Assembly (NCBI GenBank): GCA_018970625.1
Contig: JAGWVZ010000116.1
Location: 1 to 9,044, forward strand
Direction: 5' to 3'
DNA length: 9,044 bases
From: Myxococcales bacterium
GTDB taxonomy: Bacteria > Myxococcota > Bradymonadia > REDH01
The notes beneath the pieces are model-generated. The model searched no databases, was not told where the DNA came from, and worked only from the letters and a program-made list of their open reading frames with translations. The first letter of the stretch is position 1; each line of letters begins with the position of its first letter. A program made the position numbers and the translations under genes. This document shows positions 1 to 6,436 of the stretch, piece by piece.

Positions 1-843
1 GTGGGGACACAGGACAGCGAGGGTAACTGGCTTGAGCTGCGCCGATTGCCGGGAGATGAACTGGAAGCGGCGTTTCATCTTGAGTCCAGCGAGCCGCTAC
101 CGATGAGGTTGTTTGAGCGTGGCGAACGCGGTGCCCTCGTGGTTTTGCCGGCTCGTCGTTCACTGCTTCAACAGGCGGGTCCTGTCGGAGTGCCACTGGT
201 CGGACTTGCGCTGGCCGCAGTTCTGATGACCCTGGTGAAGGTGATCCAGTTTCTGTGGAGTCGGTGGACCCTGAGATTCGTGCCCGGACTGCATCAGGTT
301 GTGGGTGTCCGTGGCGACGTCGATTTGTCCAGAGCGTCCACGATGCGGGTATCGGGCGTTGCTCGACACCTGCTGTCCGCGATGACGCGGTTCGCGGATG
401 CGGGTCAGAGCGCGCCACGTGTTCTGGCGATGGATATCGCTGTTGCGCTTGAACTTCAGGCACTGCAGCGCGGTCTCGGGACGCTGAAGGTGATTGCCGC
501 AGCTGCTCCACTGTTGGGGCTCCTTGGGACCGTAAGCGGCATGATCGAGACGTTCGAGGTGATCAATACACGTGGCACAGGCGATGCTCGCGCACTCAGT
601 GGTGGTATCGCGGAGGCGCTCGTCACCACTGAAATGGGTCTCTGGATAGCGATACCGACCGTATTGTTGCACACGGCATTGGCAGGATGGGCGGAACGCC
701 TGTCGCTCAGGCTATCGGCCGGAGCTGCCGTTCTGGCGTCGTTTGAACCTGACGGTATGGCCGGCAGTGGTGGACCGTCGGCTTCGCGGCGGGAAGATCA
801 GGTGTCAACGACCTCTCCCGAGGCTCAGCAGGGACTGGCATGA
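1..843 (+). CDS. TtpC-like ExbB/TolQ-family proton-channel protein, 5'-partial
   Basis: This is an inner-membrane MotA/TolQ/ExbB-family protein. The reading frame is open from base 1 (a GTG that is probably internal), giving 280 residues, whereas TtpC proteins run to roughly 450. The start and most of a periplasmic domain therefore lie upstream. Residues 1-60 look extracytoplasmic. Membrane segments fall near 61-86, 163-186 and 206-227. The family signature is clear: APLLGLLGTVSGMIETF at 169-185 and GGIAEALVTT at 201-210. Thr177, Glu205 and Thr210 correspond by motif to the channel residues Thr148, Glu176 and Thr181 of E. coli ExbB. The tail from about 250 is polar and probably cytoplasmic. 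A second, shorter ExbB follows with an ATGA overlap, then ExbD, TonB and a TPR protein. This order matches the Vibrio TonB2 cluster, where TtpC is an additional ExbB-like component needed for energy transduction. The TtpC assignment is inferred from that order; the ExbB fold is seen directly. Confidence 0.85.
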   Translation: MGTQDSEGNWLELRRLPGDELEAAFHLESSEPLPMRLFERGERGALVVLPARRSLLQQAGPVGVPLVGLALAAVLMTLVKVIQFLWSRWTLRFVPGLHQVVGVRGDVDLSRASTMRVSGVARHLLSAMTRFADAGQSAPRVLAMDIAVALELQALQRGLGTLKVIAAAAPLLGLLGTVSGMIETFEVINTRGTGDARALSGGIAEALVTTEMGLWIAIPTVLLHTALAGWAERLSLRLSAGAAVLASFEPDGMAGSGGPSASRREDQVSTTSPEAQQGLA

Positions 844-1334
844 GACCCGATGTTCTGGAAGAGTACCTGCGGGATGGGGGAGCGGTGCTCTGGCTACTGT
901 TGTGCCTGGGCACGGTGCTATGGGCGCTGATTATGCTGCGCTTTCGCTATCTGCTGAGCTGGTCCCGACCGAATCGGGTGCAGCTGCCATTGAAGGATGC
1001 AGGTAGAAGCATGACCGTGACGCGGCGTCTTTTTTCCCATGACGAAATCAGCCGTCGTCTGAATTGGGGCGCGCGATGGATTCGGACGCTGGTTGTGGTG
1101 GCTCCGCTGCTGGGATTGTTGGGGACCGTGTCCGGGATGGTGGAGACTTTTTCGGCTCTTGCGGGCGACCCCGATGCGGGCGCCTCCGTAGCCGGCGGGA
1201 TCAGTGAGGCGTTGGTGACGACACAGTTTGGGCTCATTCTGGCGATTCCCGGTACGTTGGTGGGGCGTTGGCTGGATCGGCGCGCAAGCACGATTCTGGA
1301 GCTTGTTCGAGCGGGTCGTCCGGAGGTTCCATGA
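840..1334 (+). CDS. exbB: ExbB-type biopolymer transport protein
   Basis: A compact 164-residue ExbB, the proton-channel subunit of the TonB-energising motor in the inner membrane. Membrane segments lie near residues 14-36, 81-104 and 123-143. The signature APLLGLLGTVSGMVETF occupies 88-104 and GGISEALVTTQFGLILAIPG occupies 119-138. Thr96, Glu123 and Thr128 match E. coli ExbB Thr148, Glu176 and Thr181 by motif. It is shorter than E. coli ExbB (about 244 residues) and has only a small cytoplasmic loop between the first two segments. This is usual for the ExbB2 proteins that accompany TtpC. The ATG overlaps the upstream TGA as ATGA, suggesting translational coupling. It should assemble with the ExbD encoded next and possibly with the upstream TtpC-like protein. 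Confidence 0.92.
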   Translation: MRPDVLEEYLRDGGAVLWLLLCLGTVLWALIMLRFRYLLSWSRPNRVQLPLKDAGRSMTVTRRLFSHDEISRRLNWGARWIRTLVVVAPLLGLLGTVSGMVETFSALAGDPDAGASVAGGISEALVTTQFGLILAIPGTLVGRWLDRRASTILELVRAGRPEVP

Positions 1335-1744
1335 AGCGATTTTCGTTGCAGCCGATGGCCGACAATAGCAGCGAAATTGACCTGTCCCCGCTGATCGACA
1401 TGACCTTTTTGCTGCTGATTTTTTTCATGGTCACGACCACGTTTGTCGATGACGTCGAAATGCGCATTGAGCGCCCGGGCGCTGCCAGCGGTGAGACGGT
1501 GCAGCAGCGTTCAATCCGGGTCGCGGTGACCGCTTCGGGGAACGTCCTTGTGAACGGTGTGGTGGTGGATGTTTATATGCTGCAGTCGGCGCTTCATCCG
1601 CTGCTCGAGAATGACGAATCTCCTCATGTGGTCATCGTCGCCGACCGGTCCGTTGTGACGGAGCAGCTCGTGGAAGTGATTGATCAGTGCAGGCTCGCCG
1701 GTGCCAGAGATGTGGCATTGGCCGTCGAACAGTCGGGGCCATAA
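1331..1744 (+). CDS. exbD: ExbD-type biopolymer transport protein
   Basis: A 137-residue ExbD, the single-pass partner of ExbB. Its membrane-embedded aspartate takes part in proton translocation. A short cytoplasmic N-terminus is followed by the hallmark EIDLSPLIDMTFLLLIFFMV at 15-34. Asp23 corresponds to the essential Asp25 of E. coli ExbD. The remaining residues, about 40-137, form the periplasmic ExbD/TolR domain. The ATG at 1331 is chosen over a reading-frame extension back to 1268. It overlaps the exbB stop as ATGA, and GGAGG at 1322-1326 lies four bases upstream. The extension would add a polar, non-conserved segment. Length is typical of ExbD proteins (about 130-145). The stop lies two bases before the TonB start codon. 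Confidence 0.94.
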   Translation: MKRFSLQPMADNSSEIDLSPLIDMTFLLLIFFMVTTTFVDDVEMRIERPGAASGETVQQRSIRVAVTASGNVLVNGVVVDVYMLQSALHPLLENDESPHVVIVADRSVVTEQLVEVIDQCRLAGARDVALAVEQSGP

Positions 1745-1746
1745 AC

Positions 1747-2652
1747 ATGGCTCACGAGACGCCTCCGATAAACGTCGCTCCCGGTGAAGCAGCGACCAAC
1801 GGTCCTGACCCCGTTGAGGAAAATCGTCGAGCGTTGAGTGATCCTCTTTTGAAGTCGTCGCAGGGTCTGGCGAGAGCGGCAAGCGACCTTCCCCCGGGGA
1901 TCAGCGCCGGGTCAGCTGAGCGCGAGAGGCACGCGCGGACGATCGATCACATCGGTGGTAACGGTTTTCCAGAACTTCCTGACTGGTGGTCTGCGCTGTT
2001 GGCCTTGGTTCTGGGTTCCAGCGTAACGGCCGTGTGTTTGTTGATGGCCGCCTGGTCATCTGAAGTCACGGTCGCAGCGGTGAAAGAGGCCGAGGCGGGT
2101 GGCGAGGCCCCCATCGTTTTTCCGGACCTGGTTCGTCCGCCGCCACCATCCCTGAGCACGCTGGGTCAAACGCCCACGGTGGTGGCTGCGTGGAACACCC
2201 CGTCTGTGCCAGGCCCGGTTGTGCTACCGGCCGCTCCTTCGTCAGCCACCGTTGCAACGTTCGGTGCAGCGCCTGGCGCGGGAGTATCCGGACTGGCAGG
2301 CTTGTCGCTCACCGGGGGAGCGTCGCTTTTGTTGGGGCAACCGCGCGTCTCTGAGCCGCAGGTATTCGAAGAGGACGCTGTCGATCAGCCTCCGCGGTCG
2401 ATCGGCGAACGGGCACGCACCTACCCCGCCGAGGCACTCGCACTGCAGATGGAAGGCTTTGTGCGCTTGCGACTGCGCATCGATGAGGACGGCCGGGTAC
2501 AGGAGGTGCGTGTTCTGGAAGCCGTACCTTCAGGTGTCTTCGACGCATCAGCCGTGGAAGATGCGCGCCGCTGGCGATTCTCGCCGGCCCTGCACAACGG
2601 TGAGGCGGTCGAAGTCTGGGCCACCACCCAGGTGGACTATGCGCTGGAGTAG
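1747..2652 (+). CDS. tonB: TonB-family energy transducer with long cytoplasmic N-terminus
   Basis: A 301-residue TonB that carries energy from the ExbB-ExbD motor to outer-membrane TonB-dependent transporters. One membrane segment lies at about 81-103, followed by a periplasmic spacer with a PPPP run at 131-134 and a Pro/Ala/Gly/Val-rich stretch to about 200. The TonB C-terminal domain spans about 211-301. It contains the typical YPAEA near 226, GFVRLRLRIDEDGRV at 237-251 and the RRWRFSPA core at 274-281. Odd feature: about 80 polar residues precede the membrane segment, while E. coli TonB has about a dozen. No ATG occurs between 1747 and the segment. The start at 1747 gives a two-base gap after exbD; a frame extension to 1687 would overlap exbD by 58 bases and is less likely. 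The spacer has few Pro-Glu/Pro-Lys repeats. Confidence 0.92.
   Translation: MAHETPPINVAPGEAATNGPDPVEENRRALSDPLLKSSQGLARAASDLPPGISAGSAERERHARTIDHIGGNGFPELPDWWSALLALVLGSSVTAVCLLMAAWSSEVTVAAVKEAEAGGEAPIVFPDLVRPPPPSLSTLGQTPTVVAAWNTPSVPGPVVLPAAPSSATVATFGAAPGAGVSGLAGLSLTGGASLLLGQPRVSEPQVFEEDAVDQPPRSIGERARTYPAEALALQMEGFVRLRLRIDEDGRVQEVRVLEAVPSGVFDASAVEDARRWRFSPALHNGEAVEVWATTQVDYALE
2630..2635 (+). promoter_or_regulatory. Shine-Dalgarno AGGTGG inside tonB, favouring TPR start at 2639
   Basis: AGGTGG lies three bases before ATG 2639, inside the last codons of tonB. This supports translation of the TPR gene by coupling to tonB. The spacing is short, so ATG 2675 cannot be excluded. Confidence 0.4.
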
Positions 2653-3649
2653 TGGCCGCGCATGCGCGAGCGCCATGGTCCGGCCTGGGGTGCCGTGGAT
2701 CACGGCGTGGCTTGTGGGTTTCGTCTTTGCCTTGACCGCATACGCACAGGTCGGAGCGGACACCGTGACTGACTTCGAGCGCTCGAATGAGGTGTCGCCC
2801 GCTGAAGTGCGTCTGCAACAAGTGCTGGAGATGCTGCCGGATTTACTGTTGTCGGCTCGCTGGACTGAAGCGACCGCGCTGATTGAATCGTCCGAACTGG
2901 ACCCGGCAGACGCGATGGCTTTGCAGGGGTTTGTACTGCTGCGGTCGAGTTCTCCAGAGCTGGCCCGTGCGGCGTTTCTGCGTGCGCTACAAGCTCGACC
3001 TGAGCGATTGGGAATATGGCTTTATGTAGCTCAGTGTTCAGTCGCGCTGGGCGAAGCAGCCCCTGCAATGGACGCCTATCAGCGTGGTTTGCCTGCTGGC
3101 CGTGACGTACCTGCTGTCTGGTTACTGGGGGCACAGATTGAGCTGCTGAACGGCCATCATTTGAGGGCCTGGGACGTACTCGGGGAGGCTGAGCGTCGAT
3201 TTGGGTCCATGCCCGATGCGGACTTGCTGCGGACCCAGATATTGTGGGAGGTCGGGATCCGGTGGGCGATGGTTCCGTGGCAGATGACGCAGGTTGACCG
3301 GGCCGAGGCATGTCGTTGGTGGCGCGTGGCTCGCACACGGGATGAATCCGCCGGTTTACCGACGCAAGGACATCAGCAGGCTCCGCGGGCAGAAGAAGAT
3401 TCGCCATTGTGGGCTGGGACCACCGGTCTATGGGCAAGCGCGTGTGACCCTGACGTGCGGAGCGCGAGACCTTACTCTGACCGGCTGCATACGTTGCAGG
3501 GCGGTGGTGATTCAGACCCTGACGACCGAATCCAGCGGCTTGCGCGGTCTGGCGAGTGCGAGCGTGCTGTGGCGCTGGGTTCGGTTTATGACGACGAGGT
3601 CACCGATGAAACCCAGCGGTGGCTCGACTGGTGCGTGTCGCAGCAGTAG
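2639..3649 (+). CDS. Exported TPR-repeat protein of the TonB cluster
   Basis: This appears to be an exported tetratricopeptide-repeat protein, 336 residues from ATG 2639. A hydrophobic signal core at about 20-34 ends in ALTAYA|Q, so cleavage near residue 36 would release it to the periplasm, or it may remain attached to the membrane. Helical TPR-like repeats are visible at about 92-125 (ALQGFVLL, then LARAAFLRALQARPERLGIW), 126-155 and 158-190. The segment from about 205 to 290 is rich in Trp, Arg and Asp and does not read as TPR. The last 40 residues look helical again. A TPR protein in this position is known from Vibrio TonB2-type clusters, and a scaffold role is inferred. The start at 2639 overlaps tonB by 14 bases and has AGGTGG just upstream. 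ATG 2675 would give a shorter, more classical signal peptide but has no clear Shine-Dalgarno. Confidence 0.75.
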   Translation: MRWSSGRACASAMVRPGVPWITAWLVGFVFALTAYAQVGADTVTDFERSNEVSPAEVRLQQVLEMLPDLLLSARWTEATALIESSELDPADAMALQGFVLLRSSSPELARAAFLRALQARPERLGIWLYVAQCSVALGEAAPAMDAYQRGLPAGRDVPAVWLLGAQIELLNGHHLRAWDVLGEAERRFGSMPDADLLRTQILWEVGIRWAMVPWQMTQVDRAEACRWWRVARTRDESAGLPTQGHQQAPRAEEDSPLWAGTTGLWASACDPDVRSARPYSDRLHTLQGGGDSDPDDRIQRLARSGECERAVALGSVYDDEVTDETQRWLDWCVSQQ

Positions 3650-3650
3650 T

Positions 3651-3710
3651 GCGTCGGTAGTCATAACCGCTTATTGAAAATTATAGAAAAGTCATGGGCG
3701 GTTCCGACGC
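3651..3710. repeat. Two-part inverted repeat immediately after the TPR gene
   Basis: GCGTCGG at 3651-3657 is complementary to CCGACGC at 3704-3710, and AACCGC at 3665-3670 to GCGGTT at 3698-3703. On the 3' side the two arms are contiguous; on the 5' side seven bases separate them. The result is a 13-bp stem with a one-sided bulge around an AT-rich loop at 3671-3697. AGTCAT occurs at 3659-3664 and again at 3690-3695. The structure begins one base after the TPR stop. There is no T-tract after it, so it is not a standard intrinsic terminator. It could be an mRNA-stabilising stem, a factor-dependent terminator region or the end of an inserted element. Confidence 0.5.
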
Positions 3711-3741
3711 GAGGGCTGGACGCCCGAAGACTCTGGGTGAT

Positions 3742-3782
3742 CCGATGGCCCGCCCTGATAGCAACGGACAGGGCGCGATCGG
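3742..3782. repeat. Stem-loop with paired CCGAT/ATCGG and CGCCCTG/CAGGGCG arms
   Basis: CCGAT at 3742-3746 pairs with ATCGG at 3778-3782, and CGCCCTG at 3751-3757 pairs with CAGGGCG at 3769-3775. A small asymmetric internal loop separates the stems and the terminal loop is 11 bases. The total of 12 pairs is mostly GC. No T-run follows. Five bases later comes a perfect Shine-Dalgarno, so the arrangement resembles a structured leader before a gene start. Confidence 0.45.
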
Positions 3783-3787
3783 CCGGT

Positions 3788-3795
3788 TAAGGAGG
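3788..3795 (+). promoter_or_regulatory. Perfect Shine-Dalgarno (TAAGGAGG) without a start codon
   Basis: TAAGGAGG matches the full anti-Shine-Dalgarno core. Seven bases downstream, where a start codon would be expected, stands ATA (3803-3805), one change from ATG. That frame meets TGA at 3833-3835 after ten codons. The next ATG (3813) is 17 bases from the signal, too far for normal use, and opens only an 18-codon frame. This looks like a dead gene start or part of a structured RNA. Confidence 0.4.
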
Positions 3796-4121
3796 AACAG
3801 CCATAGCCCGAGATGACTCCCTGCGGCCCGAGTGACATGGACGTGCGGCGGTCAAGCAACGACAGCTGACGGCGGGCCGTGGGGGCGACAACTCCGGCAC
3901 TGCACAGACACCACCGTTCTCTATGTGGCGCATCATCGGCGGTCTTCAGCACAGCCGGCAACGGCGGCTTCACGTGAGGGGACCTTGGAACAATCTCGGG
4001 CGGCAGGCCGATGTCGTGCAGTTCCGGTGATGCTGGCAATGCTGTGCAGACTGGACCTTGGCGCCGAAACATGGTTGAGAGCGGGACCGAGTTTCTTTTC
4101 CCTTCTGTGGAGTTTGACGTC

Positions 4122-4946
4122 ATGCAGCGCGCATTCTGGAACGTTGTATCGCTGACAGGGCTGATGTGCCTGTTGGCCACACAGGCTCAGGCACAAACGG
4201 CCGACGGCATCGGTGGTCGAACGGAAGCTGAGGGACCGGTGAGTGCTGATGAGGCGGCTGCGAACATTGACGACCTGCTTCAACTCTCGGAGTACCAGCC
4301 TCGCTATTACGCGTTCGCTCTTCGTACGTCGGCGGTGTACACACCGGCGTTCCTGCTGAACGCGTTCTTTAGTGAGCACACGAACATGTGGCAGTCGGGA
4401 GTGACCAACTTCTCATATGGGGGGCAGTTCACCACGAGAATTCCTGACAAGTTTGATGTGACGGTAGGCCTTGACTGGACCAATATGCGGACCGCAGACG
4501 GGTACTGGCTGGAGAGCGGAGACCCGGTTCGTGACGCCGACTACACGGAAAGTAATCTGTCGTTGCTGGGTGCCGATGTATCGTTACACTGGTTCAACAA
4601 CCTGAACCGTCGTCAGAATCTGCAGTCCTACTATGGTTTTGGTCTGGGGCTCGGTGTCGTGTTGGGTGAGTTCAGTAAATACGATGTGGATGTCGAGCAA
4701 TGCGGCTGGACACCCGAGCAGCGCGCGTCGGAAAATCCAGATTTGCTTGGTGAATGCGATAATGGATTTATTCCGGTGAATAATCCGGAAGACCGAATCC
4801 CTCCGGTGCTTCCGTCGTTCTCTCTGACGACGGGCCTTCGGTATTTGATCACCGATCATGTGAGTATGTCTGCCGAGATTGGCTGGAAGTCATTCTATTT
4901 CTATGGCGGTTTAAATGTCGGTTATTACTGGTTCGCACGCCAGTAA
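4122..4946 (+). CDS. Outer-membrane beta-barrel protein with two-cysteine loop
   Basis: A 274-residue exported protein. The signal peptide runs to about residue 24, with a hydrophobic core at 8-19 and cleavage at TQAQA|Q (Ala24). A short acidic linker (about 26-55) follows. The mature part has alternating aromatic/polar strands typical of a small beta-barrel, for example YYAFALRTSAVY near 62-73, YGGQFTTR at 99-106, YYGFGLGLGVVLG at 170-182 and a terminal GGLNVGYYWF at 262-271. The last residues are ARQ rather than a terminal Phe. A long acidic loop at about 185-228 carries the only two mature cysteines, Cys194 and Cys212, which could form a disulfide. The ATG at 4122 is preferred over an in-frame ATG at 4011 because it begins the signal peptide and has TGGAG nine bases upstream. 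The transported substrate, if any, is unknown. It lies 43 bases before scoA on the same strand. Confidence 0.8.
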   Translation: MQRAFWNVVSLTGLMCLLATQAQAQTADGIGGRTEAEGPVSADEAAANIDDLLQLSEYQPRYYAFALRTSAVYTPAFLLNAFFSEHTNMWQSGVTNFSYGGQFTTRIPDKFDVTVGLDWTNMRTADGYWLESGDPVRDADYTESNLSLLGADVSLHWFNNLNRRQNLQSYYGFGLGLGVVLGEFSKYDVDVEQCGWTPEQRASENPDLLGECDNGFIPVNNPEDRIPPVLPSFSLTTGLRYLITDHVSMSAEIGWKSFYFYGGLNVGYYWFARQ

Positions 4947-4989
4947 TCCCTTGTGTACCACCTCTCTGGTCTGAACTGGAGCATATTGC

Positions 4990-5694
4990 ATGGACAAGCG
5001 AGTTGCATCACCTGCCAACGCTCTGGATGGATTGCAGGATGGTATGACGATCATGTCCGGAGGCTTTGGCCTCTGTGGCAATCCTGAGAACCTGATTCGC
5101 GCGATTGCCGAGCGAGGTACCCGTGATTTGACCGTGATCAGCAATAACTGCGGTACCGACGAATTCGGTCTTGGTTTGCTGTTGCGCAATGGTCAGATTC
5201 GCAAGATGGTTTCGAGCTACGTCGGCGAAAACAAGACCTTTGAGCGACTCTATCTGAGTGGACAACTGGAGGTTGAGCTCACGCCTCAGGGGACGCTGGC
5301 CGAGCGTATTCGGGCAGGAGGTGCAGGTATTCCGGCTTTCTTTACGCCCACGGGCTTTGGCACCATGGTTGCGGAAGGCAAGGAAACGCGCATGTTTGAT
5401 GGTCGTGGGTATGTTCTGGAGCATGCGCTGAGAGCTGACTTTGCTATCGTGAAAGCGTGGAAAGGCGATCACTACGGGAATCTGGTATTCCGTAAGACCT
5501 CGCGAAACTTTAACGCGATGATGGCGACCGCTGCGAAGGTAACGATTGCGGAGGTGGAGCAGCTGGTTGAGCCACATGAGCTGGACCCGGACCAGATTCA
5601 TACGCCAGGCATCTATGTGCAGCGTATTTTTCAGGGTGCATCGTACGAAAAATGGATTGAGCAACGCACCGTTCGCCCTCGGCCGGAGAATTAA
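4990..5694 (+). CDS. scoA: Succinyl-CoA:3-ketoacid CoA-transferase, subunit A
   Basis: The alpha subunit (234 residues) of a family I CoA-transferase that moves CoA from succinyl-CoA to acetoacetate or a similar 3-keto acid in the cytoplasm. The CoA-transferase signature occupies 18-32 ([16 protein letters not shown]). The segments [20 protein letters not shown] at 51-70 and [20 protein letters not shown] at 75-94, together with [18 protein letters not shown] at 96-113, match the SCOT branch closely. They match better than the E. coli acetate CoA-transferase AtoD, as far as I recall these sequences. FRKTSRNFN at 167-175 is also typical. Length is normal for a separate bacterial subunit. GGAG at 4978-4981 lies eight bases before the ATG. 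The catalytic glutamate is in the B subunit, which starts two bases after this stop. The pair serves ketone-body, fatty-acid or PHB breakdown. Confidence 0.95.
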   Translation: MDKRVASPANALDGLQDGMTIMSGGFGLCGNPENLIRAIAERGTRDLTVISNNCGTDEFGLGLLLRNGQIRKMVSSYVGENKTFERLYLSGQLEVELTPQGTLAERIRAGGAGIPAFFTPTGFGTMVAEGKETRMFDGRGYVLEHALRADFAIVKAWKGDHYGNLVFRKTSRNFNAMMATAAKVTIAEVEQLVEPHELDPDQIHTPGIYVQRIFQGASYEKWIEQRTVRPRPEN

Positions 5695-5696
5695 TC

Positions 5697-6356
5697 ATGG
5701 CACTTTCTCGCGAACAGCTGGCTCAGCGAGCCGCGCGTGAGCTGCGCGATGGCTACTATGTGAACCTGGGTATCGGAATCCCGACGCTGGTAGCCAATTA
5801 TATACCTGACGGTATGCGAGTCATGCTGCAGTCTGAAAACGGCATGCTCGGTATCGGGCCGTTTCCTTACGCTGGTGAAGAAGACCCCGACCTGATCAAT
5901 GCAGGCAAGCAGACTGTAACCATTACGGAAGGCGGGGCTTATTTTTCGTCGGCCGATTCATTTGCAATGATTCGTGGTGGCCACATTAATCTCGCCATTC
6001 TCGGGGCCATGGAGGTGTCTGAGCGGGGCGACCTTGCCAACTGGATGATTCCAGGAAAGATGGTGAAGGGTATGGGTGGCGCGATGGATCTGGTTGCGGG
6101 GGCGCAGCGTGTGATCGTGGTCATGCAGCACACGAACAAGGAAGGTGAATCCAAGGTGCTTCGGGAATGTACGCTTCCCTTGACCGGAGTGCGCTGTGTC
6201 CACGCGGTACTGACCGATATGGCTTTCTTTGAGGTGGGAGAGCGCGGACTGATTCTGCGTGAGCTCGCACCGGGTGTGACCGTGGAAGACATCGCTTCCT
6301 GCACTGAAGCTGCGTACTCAGTGGCTGCCGACGTGCACACCATGACGTTTGGCTGA
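5697..6356 (+). CDS. scoB: Succinyl-CoA:3-ketoacid CoA-transferase, subunit B
   Basis: The beta subunit (219 residues), carrying the catalytic residue. Glu47 in the motif [12 protein letters not shown] (44-55) is the glutamate that forms the enzyme-CoA thioester in family I CoA-transferases. Other family landmarks are [15 protein letters not shown] at 23-37, [19 protein letters not shown] near 79-97 and [19 protein letters not shown] at 102-120. Length is typical of separate ScoB/AtoA subunits (about 215-220). GGAGA at 5685-5689 stands seven bases before the ATG and overlaps the end of scoA, so the subunits are likely made in equal amounts. No key residue is missing. Confidence 0.95.
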   Translation: MALSREQLAQRAARELRDGYYVNLGIGIPTLVANYIPDGMRVMLQSENGMLGIGPFPYAGEEDPDLINAGKQTVTITEGGAYFSSADSFAMIRGGHINLAILGAMEVSERGDLANWMIPGKMVKGMGGAMDLVAGAQRVIVVMQHTNKEGESKVLRECTLPLTGVRCVHAVLTDMAFFEVGERGLILRELAPGVTVEDIASCTEAAYSVAADVHTMTFG

Positions 6357-6379
6357 CCGCGTCGACAATCGGCGGTTTT
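6356..6379 (+). terminator. Weak possible terminator after scoB
   Basis: ACCGC at 6356-6360, overlapping the last base of the scoB stop, pairs with GCGGT at 6372-6376. The 11-base loop is followed by a short T-run ending at 6379. A 5-bp stem with four T residues is below the usual strength of an intrinsic terminator, so this is only a candidate. Confidence 0.2.
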
Positions 6380-6436
6380 CCGGTAACGACCCTGCATTCG
6401 TGTATCTGCACAGGTCGAGGAACGGTCTGAAGCCGG

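Larger units (their letters stand above)
3650..4121. other. Gene-free region of about 470 bases with structured DNA
   Basis: No reading frame here has convincing start signals or recognisable protein features on either strand. It holds the 3651-3710 inverted repeat, a second stem at 3742-3782, an orphan Shine-Dalgarno at 3788-3795, a repeated GCCCGAG (3806-3812 and 3826-3832) and a repeated GGACCTTGG (3980-3988 and 4053-4061). AT-rich bases at 3671-3690 include TATAGA but no matching -35 element at proper spacing. I see no confident promoter for the following outer-membrane protein gene. A minus-strand frame stays open across 3692-4180, but it overlaps the signal-peptide coding region of the next gene and resembles no protein I know. 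Confidence 0.6.

Noticed and set aside
2700..3437. A 245-codon minus-strand frame inside the TPR gene
   Set aside because: It is antisense to a gene with a signal peptide and TPR repeats; its Pro/Ser/Arg/Gln-rich composition and lack of motifs mark it as a shadow.
3813..3869. 18-codon frame after the orphan Shine-Dalgarno
   Set aside because: The ATG is 17 bases from the signal and the peptide is short and without features.
4011..4121. Upstream extension of the beta-barrel protein to ATG 4011
   Set aside because: It would bury the signal peptide behind 37 polar residues; ATG 4122 has a plausible Shine-Dalgarno and starts the signal peptide directly.
3650..4121. Common riboswitches, RNase P RNA, tmRNA or 6S RNA in the gap
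   Set aside because: I looked for their conserved core motifs as I know them and found none; the stems present are not enough for a named RNA.
3692..4180. A 162-codon minus-strand frame across the gap and the start of the beta-barrel gene
   Set aside because: It overlaps the signal-peptide region of a convincing + strand gene, has no recognisable motif, and its Pro/Ser/Arg-rich composition looks like antisense or non-coding GC-rich sequence.
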